A DNA stretch of 64,000 nt, taken from NCBI RefSeq assembly GCF_014898815.1, contig NW_026515548.1, positions 1,408,501 through 1,472,500 on the forward strand, written 5' to 3'. Below, piece by piece: positions 55,601 through 64,000 of the stretch (within the stretch, counting starts at the first letter, position 1; the number at the start of each line of letters is the position of its first letter). A model generated the notes under the pieces. That model did no database searches. It was not told where the DNA came from and was given only the letters and a program-made list of their open reading frames with translations. This DNA comes from Panonychus citri (Eukaryota; Arthropoda; Arachnida; Trombidiformes; Tetranychidae). Made by a program: the position numbers and the translations under genes.

Positions 55601-58600
55601 GAAACTGATTTAGTTGTAATATCTTGTACTGAACTTGATGTAGTGACATCCAAAGGTTCATCGATATCACTAATTGTCGTTGGTAATTTATCATCTGATT
55701 GACTCTTGATTGTTGTCAAGTATCATATGATTGGTGAGCAGGTACGGATGGAGATTGAGTGGTTGTTGCATGACAATTCGTCCATTTCTGATACCGTTGT
55801 TGATGGTACTGAGGATGAGGTTACTGTCGATTGAGATTGTGTTGTTGATTTTTGTGTAGATGTCGATGTCGATTGTGATTGTGTCACAGATGAAGGTGAT
55901 GTGGATGTTTTCTCTTGTTCATTGTCGGTCATCATTGTCGTTGTATCTGAATGTTCAAAGTCAGATACTGATGATGTTGGTGCTTTAGATGTCATTTCTG
56001 TTGGCGATGGTGATGTTGAATGGCTTGTATCATCGGCTTTCTTACATCTTGTATTTCAGTTGTTGTAATCTCAGGTAACGATGTTTCAGAAATATCACCG
56101 ATCGTTGTTAACTTATCATCTATCTTACTCACAATCGTTGTCACTTGAGTTGAAGATACAGCTACAGGAGTCGAAGAAGTCGATACGATCGTAGTAAGGT
56201 CACTTACTTCATCTGATGCTGGTGTTGAACTCATCGGTAATTCCGTCGTAGATGATTGTGATCTTGTTACCGATGTTGTGCTTGTTGCTATGATTTTCCT
56301 TTCTTCGTCATCTATGGATTCTGAAATTGTTGTCAATGATTCGGAATCTTTGGATGATCGCTGTGTAGTTACGATCGAATCAGGTGACGTTGAATCTTGT
56401 TGACCAGCAATTGTTGTCGGAATGTTATCTGTTCTAGAGATTGTTGATTTACCTGTTGTTGATTCGGCTCTTGTTGAAGTCGTTGTGACTTCAGAAACTT
56501 CATCTCCATCATGTGCTGTTGATGGTTGCATAGACTCTGATTGTGTTGTCTTGTAAGATTCAGTTGTTACCTGATCGTCATCAGAAACTGAAACCGATGA
56601 AGATAATTTTGTTGTTCTGCTTTCTGATTCTGATGTTGAGGTTCGAGTTGAAGTTACTATCGGCAAAGAAGTTGTTGTTTGTTGATCGATATCATCATCT
56701 TTGACTGGCGATGAAGATTTTCTTGTTGATGATTCGGGTGACGTTATATCTTGTTGATCATCAGTTCTTGATGAGGTGTATTCTGTTGTTGTTTCTGGTG
56801 ACTTAACTGTTGAAGGTTGAGTTGATTTTTCTGTCAAACTCTTGCTTGATGTTGATGAATCAGGTAATGATTGAGAAGTTGTCGTAATGTCATCAATTGA
56901 AGTCGAAATTGTTGGTTTTCACCTTCTTCGTCAGCTGATGTCGTTGAAGATAAAGGTTTAATTGTTGGTTGAGATCGCGTCGTTTTCAAATCACCATCAG
57001 TAGTAATTTCGCTGATTTCATCATCGCTTCGAGTTGTTGTTGAAGGTGAGGATTTAACTCTGGATTCTGTTGTTGTCTCAATTGATGTTGGTGAAGTAGC
57101 GTCTTGTTGTTCATCTTCAGTTCGCATTGTTACAGATTCTGTTGTCGAGTCTCGAGTCTTAGTTGTTGTAACCTCGATTGATTTATCATCTTTATCACTC
57201 TTCGTTGTTGTTGTTGATGATGATGGCGATTGAGTTGAGGGTACGTCAGGACGAGTTGATGAAGAAATTGTTGTTGTTTCACTTATTTCATCTTCTTCTT
57301 TGGGTGAAGTTGAAGATGATGAAACAATAGCTGATTGAGTAACTGTTGTTGTCTTAACATCTTCATCTTGGATTGATACTGATTGAGATGTAGAAGGCGA
57401 TTGAGTTGTTGTTTTTACATCTTCACTTGTTTCTGATGACGATGGTTGGACGGTCGATGATGAGGAGGAAGATGGAGAGTAAGTTGTGACTTCATCTGAT
57501 ACTTCATCTTGTAATTTAGATGTTGATGATGATACTGATTGTGGTGTGGTTGTAGATGTTGATACAACAGGTACTTCAGACCTAGAAGTTGATTGAGTCG
57601 TTAAATATTCTGATTCAGTTATATCACTGGACACTTTTCTCGTGGTAGTAGGAATGTCATCGATTGACATTGGAGATGAAGTTGTTGTTTTTTGTTCATC
57701 TTCGTCAGTCAATGTCGATGATGAAGATGAAGATGAAGATGAGCTAATTGTAGATGTCGATTGAGTTGTAATTACTGGTTCATCTAATTTAGTGGAAGAT
57801 TTTTGATCATCAATTGTTGATTCAGATGACGAAGAGACATAACTTTGAGTTGTAGTTTCACTTATTTCGATATCACCTCGAGTTGTTGTCGATGAGAATT
57901 TGATTTCTGATTCTGATGATGTGTCAACTGGAACTGTCGATGATGATGAGACTTGTTTATCTTCAGGTCTCATTGATTCTTGTGTTGTAGGTTCTGATGA
58001 CGAAGATGACGATGTCTCGGTAATGTCACTCAAAGTAGTTGGTAATTTGTCGTCAATTTCACTCTTGATCGTTGTGGATTTAGATGTTGATACAACAGGT
58101 ATGGTCGATGAAGACAATGTGGTTACTTCAATTTCTTCATCAATTGGTGACGAAGGTCTTAAAGTGGTTGGTTTAGTACTTGAGATCGTTTTCAAATCGG
58201 AAACTGACGTTGTTGTCATTTCCTCGACTTCATGAATTATTGGTGATTGAGTTGTTACGACTTCTCCTCTTGATAGATCAACAGGTGAGTGAGGAACTGA
58301 AGTTGTCGTATAAATATTTTCATCGTCGATTGATGGTCCTGGTGATGATGCCAAAGTAGATGTTGATTTCGGAGTAGATGAAAGTTCAAACTCTTTTACA
58401 GTTACAGGTAAGTGAGTTGTTACCTTAACTTCATCATCTTCGTCCACAACTTGACTCTTAGATGTCGATGATGAGACAGGATAAGGTTTCGATGTCGTTG
58501 TTGGTACTACTTCATCTTCGTCCACCACTGAATCTTTTGTTGGTGATTCTTTCGATGAAGGTAATTGTGTTGTTACAATGGAATCGAAAGCATCTCCTGG

Positions 58601-61600
58601 TGTTGTTGTTTCTACATCATCGTCAATAGAAACTGATGAGGATTTAGTAGTTGTAGTTGTTGGTGTCGATGTTGATGTTGCTGGTGATTGTTGAGTGATT
58701 GTTGTAGAATCGAGATCAGTTACTTCAGGAGTTGATTTTGTCGTTGATTTAGCTTTCACATCTTCGATTGGTGAAAGTGTCGATGAAGTGGAAGAGGTTT
58801 GGGTTGTAACATCACTGATTTCGGTGTCTCGAGGAATTGTAGTCGTTGTTTGGATTCCTGGTTCAGGAATATCTCTTAAGGTAGTTGGTAATTTATCTTC
58901 ATCTACACTGTGAGTTGGTGGTTGTGTTGATGTTGATACTTTCATTGTAGCTTGTGTTGTTATCGCTTCGTCGTCAGTCTTAGTTTGTGTCGTAGCATCA
59001 ATGATTTCTGTATCATCCAGAGTAGTAATTGGAGAAGCTGTCGATGAGATGAATTTAGGTGTTATGGAGCTGATATCAGTAGGTTTTCGTGTCGTAGTTT
59101 GGTCTTGTTCATTTGTTGAAGAAGCTGTAGTAACATCTTCTTGTTTCTGTGTTGTGATTTGTGACGATCCTTCAATACGAGTTCCTGGTCGTTTTCCTCA
59201 GATTTGATTTTCGTCGATTGAGTCGAAGATGGAGAGGAAGTTGTTGACTTTTCATCGTCCTCAATATCACTTATAGAGGTCTGTAGATCGTCATCATCTG
59301 AAACTTTACTCTTGGTTGTTGTTGACTGAGTTACGGTTGATTGAAGCTGTGGATGAGGATGAGGATGGAGCTAAAGTTGTGGTCTTCTCATCTTCGATTG
59401 TGACTGTAGACGAAGAGAGAACCGAAGGTGATGAAGTAGTTACCGATTCACTTAATTCATCCTCTGATTTCGATGATGATGTTGTAGTTGTTGTTGTTGT
59501 TGATGATGATGATGATGATGTTGATTGTGATTCGGTTTCTGTGCGTGACAATTTAGTTGTATTTATATCATCATTTGTTTCTGTTACTGACTCTGATGAA
59601 GTAGATGATGTCGATGACGGAGCTGGTGGTGTTGATGATTTCAATGAAGATTGAGTTGTCGTTTTCAGTTCATCTTCAACATCATCGATTCTTTGAGTAG
59701 ATGATGAGCCAGGATGTGATTCAGATTTAATTGTTGTTGATGACAAATGAGAGGACAATGTTGTTGTTTCAATTGATACGATTGATGTTGATGATTTAGT
59801 CGTTAAATCATCATGTTTACCTTCAGGCTCAAGAGAAACTGATTTAGTTGTAATATCTTGTACTGAACTTGATGTAATGACATCCAAAGGTTCATCGATA
59901 TCACTAATTGTCGTTGGTAATTTATCATCTGATTGACTCTTGATTGTTGTCGTTGTCATAGTGGTAGTGGTAGTTGTTGATTGAGTTGGTGATTGCGATG
60001 ATGATGGTGGTTGTGTAGAGGATACAACAGGTATGGATGGAGATTGAGTAGTTGTTACATCGACCGATTCGTCCATTTCTGATACCGTTGTTGATGGTAC
60101 TGAGGATGAAGTGACTGTCGATTGTGATTGTGTTGTTGATTTTTGTGTAGATGTCGATTGTGATTGTGTCACATATGAAGGTGATGTGGTGGTTGTTTTG
60201 TCTTGTTCATCGTCGATCATCATTGTCGTTGTATCTGAATGTTCAAAGTCAGATACTGATGATGTTGGTGCTTTAGATGTCAATTCTGTGGATGAAGTTT
60301 CCTCTTTCTGTTCAACAGTTCTAAGCGTAACGATTTCTGGTGTTTCAAGCTTAGTGGCTTTTGTTGTTTCTTCAAATCGCTCTTCAGTGTCTCTTTGAGG
60401 GAAGGTGTTGTAATTTCAGTGACTTTACTCTTAACTGTTGTCGATTGCGTTGAAGATAAAATATGAGATAATGTTGAGAAAGTCGTTGGTACTTCATCTT
60501 CTGTATATTCTGACGTTGATGATTTTTGTGTGATTGTTGACTGAGTAGTTACAGAATCAGGATCTCTAGTTTGAGATGACAATGTCGTCTCTTTAACTTT
60601 GTCTACGATTGATGATGTAGACGAGGGTAATCGGGTTGACGATGATGAAGGAGCATAAGTTGTTATTTCATCGATTATTTCATCTCTTGATTCTGATGTT
60701 GATGATGGAGCTGATGAAGATTCCTTAGTATGTGGTGATTGAGTCGTTAATGGAACCTCAGTTTCATCAAATTTAGTTGACGATTTTTGATCATCAATTG
60801 TTGATGCAGATGACGAGGAGACATAACTTTGAGTTGTAGTTTCACTGATTTCGATATCACTTCGAGCTGTTGTCGATGATGATATTTGTTTATCTTCAGG
60901 TCGGCTTGTTTCCTGTTCCTTAATTGTTGTAGGTTCTGATGACGATGTCTCAGTAATGTCACTCAAAGTAGTTGGTAGTTTATCATCAATTTCACTCTTG
61001 ATTGTTGTGGATTTAGATGTTGATACAACAGGTCGAGAAGGCGAGGTTGTCGTCTTTTCATCTTCAGGAATAGATGATGTCGGTAATCGGGAAGATGGAG
61101 TTTGAGTTATTTCAGAAAGAGTAGTTAGTGATTCGTCATCATCTGTTATTTTGCTCTTGATTGTGGTTGGTGGTTGAGTTGAAGTTGAAGTTGTCTTAAT
61201 TTCTTCAATTGGAGTGGATGTTGACGAGAGTGAAGATGGCGAGGAAGTTGTGACTTCATCAATTCCAACATCTTTTGATTCATCACTGGAAGATGAAGTT
61301 GTGGTTTGAACAGTTTCATCTTCAATTGAGACTGTTGATGATCCAGTTGAATAAGGAACTGAAGTTGTCGTATAAATATTTTCATCGTCGATTGATGGTC
61401 CTGGTGATGATGCCAAAGTCGATGTTGATTTCGGAGTAGATGAAAGTTCAAACTCTTTTACAGTTACAGGTAAGTGAGTTGTTACCTTGACTTCACCATC
61501 TTCGTCCACATCTTGACTCTTAGATGTCGATGATGAGACAGGATAAGGTTTCGATGTCGTTGTTGGTACTACTTCATCTTGGTCCACCACTGAATCTTTT

Positions 61601-64000
61601 GTTGATGATTCTTTCGATGAAGGTAATTGTGTTGTTACAATGGAATCGAAAGCATCTCTTGGCGTTGTTGTTTCTACATCATCGTCAATAGAAACTGATG
61701 AGGATTTAGTAGTTGTGGTTGTTGTCATTGGTGCTGATGTGGAAGTCGATGTTACTGATGATGATGATGATTTTTGAGTGATTGTTGTAGAGTCGAGATC
61801 AGTTACTTCAGGAGTTGATTTTGTCGTTGATTTAGCTTTCACATCTTCGATTGGTGAAAGTGTAGATGATGAAGTGGAAGAGGTTTGGGTTGTAACATCA
61901 CTGATTTCGGTATCTCGAGGAATTGTAGTCGTTGTTTGGATTCCTGGTTCAGGAATATCTCTTAAGGTAGTTGGTAATTTATCTTCATCTACACTCTGAG
62001 TTGGTGGTTGTGTTGATGTTGATACTTTCATTGTAGATTGTGTTGTTATCGCTTCATTATCTTGATCTGCTGCTGTAGGTGATGATCGAGTCGATGATGA
62101 AGGACTAGTTGTTACCTCATCTGCTTCTGACGAAGTTTGAATAGTTGTTGATGATTTAACTCTGGATTCTGTTGTTGTCTCGATTGATGTTGGCGAAGTA
62201 GCATCTTGTTGTTCATCTTCAGTTCGCATTGTACAGATTCTGTTGTCGAGTCTCGATTTTTGTTCATCTTCGTCAGTCAATGTCGATGATGAAGATGAAG
62301 ATGAAGATGAAGATGAGCTAATTGTAGATGTCGATTGAGTTGTAATTACTGGTTCATCTAATTTAGTGGAAGATTTTTGATCATCAATTGTTGATTCAGA
62401 TGACGAAGAGACATAACTTTGAGTTGTAGTTTCACTTCTTTCGATATCACCTCGAGTTGTTGTCGATGAGAATTTGATTTCTGATTCTGATGATGTGTCA
62501 ACTGGAACTGTCGATGATGATGAGACTTGTTTATCTTCAGGTCTCATTGATTCTTGTGTTGTAGGTTCTGATGACGAAGATGATGATGTCTCGGTAATGT
62601 CACTCAAAGTAGTTGGTAATTTATCGTCAATTTCACTCTTGATCGTTGTGGATTTAGATGTTGATACAACAGGTAAAGTCGATGAAGACAATGTGGTTAC
62701 TTCAACCATTCCAGGTAATTTGGATGTTACTTCAACAGTATCTTCCTTCGAGGTTGTAGATGATGTCGAAGAGGATGATGGAGAGCTTGTTGTTTCTTCA
62801 TCAATTCCTTCATCTCTTGACATTGATGTCGATGAAACAACTGAAGATGGAGATTGAGAGGTTTGTGTAGTTGAGCTTTGCTCAATTGTCGTTCTATTAT
62901 CTTCGGTGCCAATAGAAGATGTTGAGCTTATCGGAATTGTTTTAGTCGTTGGAAGCTCTGATTCTGTAACATTAGTTACTGATGTTGAGGTCGCTTTAGT
63001 TTCCGTCGGAGATGATTCTGTGGTCGTGGTTGTTGATTTAGCTCCAGTTACGGTTGTTAGATTGACTTCAATTGGGGTGGTTGATGTTTTAACGGTACTT
63101 GGTACGCTCATTCCTTGATCTTCCGTTCGCACCAGAACAGTTTCAGCGGTGGTCTTAAGAATTGTTGTTCGTGTGGTTGAAACGTCGCTAATGGTTGTCG
63201 CCTTTCCATCAGTTCCATTAATAGCTTCAGACGAAATTTTGACTGCAGATCAAAGTTAAATACGGAAAAAAAGTTACTTAGAAAATTCGATTTTCAAAAT
63301 TGTTCTAATCGAGCATTTAAAACTTAGTACTTACAACAATGGTAGCGGGTACAACATCGATCTGCGTGTTTAATTGGTACACATTTAACGGTTGGGTCGT
63401 TATTTTGATGAGGTTCACAAAGGATCTCATCGCAATAGATGACACTGTTAATGCAAACACAGTACTCGACACAAGGGTCACTATTGGTGACCTCTTCGCC
63501 GTTTTGGTAGATTCTTCCATTGTGTCGACAAATACCTAAAGGTCAACAAGATTAAGAGAGAGAGAGAAATTGTCAAAAATCTTAGCAATATATTAAGAGA
63601 AATGATCGATTTACCTTCACCCGGAATAACACCCGGAGTTGGAGCGGGTCTTTTATTGGGCTCAGTCTTTTTCCAAGTGACTCGAGTTGGAAGGTAGCCT
63701 TCGGTAAACGATTCCATGGGTGAAAATGGTCCGATCTCTTTTCGTGGCTGTGAAGGTTCATTGCCGTTCATTGGACGACGAGAAGTTGTCGGTAAAATAC
63801 TCGTTGGGTGAGAGGTTGAGGTTATATCCATCATCGTGTATTGTGTCGGTGTTGGGTCTTTCTTTTCACCCTTTGGTGAACTTGACCTTACACTCGAAGT
63901 CGTAGAAGTTGAAAGTCCACTTGGAGTTGATTTACCATCATGAGGAAGATTAATTTCATCTTGACGTCCATCGACTGGTGATTCCGATCTTGATAACATT
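52285..64000 (-). CDS. Giant mucin-like extracellular protein with VWC domains, 5' end outside window
   Basis: Visible exons are 63615..>64000 (Ser/Thr/Pro-rich), 63335..63535 (VWC 1), about 53703..63242 (Ser/Thr-rich repeats), 53451..53630 (VWC 2), 53291..53365 (Thr-rich linker) and 52285..52466 (VWC 3, stop at 52285). All five junctions are phase 1, which suits module shuffling. VWC 1 runs from CRHNGRIYQNGEEV to CCTRYHC. VWC 2 runs from CVFNGKIYQSAEQI through CDFCFCFRGDIICLQQTC to FCCPRYEC. VWC 3 has CEVNGSMYPLGQ and CMECKCESDGVMRCNPQNC. VWC modules bind BMP-type ligands or mediate matrix assembly, and the Ser/Thr stretch should be heavily O-glycosylated, so a matrix or gut-lining mucin is likely. 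The 9.5 kb exon is broken into several frames by single-base differences (see findings), while all flanking exons are intact. The translated product of the middle is therefore uncertain. Confidence 0.75.
52588..52621. repeat. GA dinucleotide microsatellite in VWC-mucin intron
   Basis: About 17 uninterrupted AG units, within the intron between exons 53291..53365 and 52285..52466. Confidence 0.9.
54595..54880 (-). repeat. Mucin repeat block E, copy 1 (others near 57815-58100, 60800-61033, 62375-62670)
   Basis: All copies encode variations on KSTTIKSEIDDKLPTTLSDI, ending in TTTQSYVSSS. They share long near-identical DNA. The copy near 60.8 kb is shorter. Confidence 0.8.
55090..56000 (-). repeat. 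Mucin repeat block A, copy 1 (copy 2 at about 59340-60285)
   Basis: The two 0.9 kb stretches are nearly identical (for example SLEPEGKHDDLTTK, SSTTIKSESHPGSSST, MTSKAPTSSVSDFEHSDTTT). Copy 1 lacks about 55 bp near 55720-55735 and carries a one-base loss near 55272 that breaks the frame. Confidence 0.85.
57690..58105 (-). repeat. Mucin repeat block B, copy 1 (copy 2 at about 62257-62672)
   Basis: Nearly identical DNA encoding the poly-Ser run, DEPVITTQSTSTISS and the E block. In copy 2 it is fused directly to sequence matching 57050-57155. The intervening 0.5 kb of copy 1 is missing there. Confidence 0.85.
58285..58960 (-). repeat. Mucin repeat block C, copy 1 (copy 2 at about 61348-62040)
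   Basis: Both encode MKVSTSTQPPT...DEDKLPTTLRDIPEPGIQ and end in SSPGPSIDDENIYTTTSVP. They differ mainly by small in-frame indels in Ser/Thr runs. Confidence 0.85.

Noticed and set aside
1..64000. CRISPR array, bacterial operon, phage or plasmid features
   Set aside because: Introns, TATA/Inr promoters and animal gene families show this is nuclear DNA. The repeats found are not regularly spaced with unique spacers.
1..64000. tRNA genes
   Set aside because: Candidate GGTTCGA-like words (for example near 14046 and 51556) lack the rest of box B and any A box at the right distance.

Overview
The window is AT-rich nuclear DNA of an arthropod. The genes have spliceosomal GT-AG introns, mostly 43 to 800 bp, with TATA/initiator promoters where I could find them. 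A clip-domain serine protease and an R&R-type cuticle protein point to an arthropod. Compact genes and small introns would suit a mite or other small chelicerate, but that placement is inference. There is no prokaryotic system, CRISPR array, plasmid or phage here, and I found no convincing tRNA or rRNA gene.

Layout, left to right. 0.6-4.4 kb (minus): a large low-complexity membrane protein, joined from two exons whose phases match, running off the left edge. 4.4-9.1 kb: non-coding DNA with a dispersed repeat and an inserted, decayed MAM-domain fragment. 9.1-11.0 kb (plus): a six-exon clip-domain trypsin-like protease. 15.1-16.8 kb (minus): a short WNK kinase. 19.0-26.6 kb (minus): a ten-exon diphosphoinositol pentakisphosphate kinase (PPIP5K), including a small first exon. 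30.1-31.1 kb (plus): a secreted Gly/Met-rich protein of unknown family with a clear TATA+Inr promoter. 32.8-35.2 kb (minus): six-exon flotillin-2. 35.6-36.2 kb (minus): an Mpv17/PMP22 family protein. 36.8-37.9 kb (minus): a His-rich cuticle protein with its own TATA+Inr. 40.3-43.1 kb (plus): a PH-TBC Rab GAP of TBC1D2 type. 43.2-43.8 kb (minus): an unnamed broken gene. 45.2-46.8 kb (plus): a ceramide-1-phosphate transfer protein with a possible membrane-anchored N-terminus. 47.7-49.4 kb: a mosaic of short direct repeats separated by gene fragments. 49.5-50.7 kb (minus): a secreted cysteine-rich protein with a frame break after its signal peptide. 52.3-64.0 kb (minus): a very large Ser/Thr-rich mucin-like protein with VWC modules at both ends, running off the right edge.

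The named genes are mostly independent housekeeping or extracellular genes, not one pathway. PPIP5K, WNK, flotillin-2, TBC1D2 and CPTP serve inositol pyrophosphate, ion/volume, membrane-domain, Rab and sphingolipid functions. The protease, cuticle protein, Gly/Met-rich protein, Cys-rich protein and VWC-mucin are all predicted to be secreted or cuticular.

The least ordinary parts are: (i) the 9.5 kb mucin exon, built from duplicated blocks and interrupted by several single-base frame breaks that show up when its own copies are compared; (ii) an insertion flanked by 13-bp direct repeats whose empty site is preserved 11 kb away; (iii) several decayed or orphan coding fragments in apparently empty DNA (about 7.8, 18.2, 31.7, 43.2, 48.1, 48.8 and 51.8 kb). 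All splice models were built by eye from consensus sites and reading phase, without transcript evidence.
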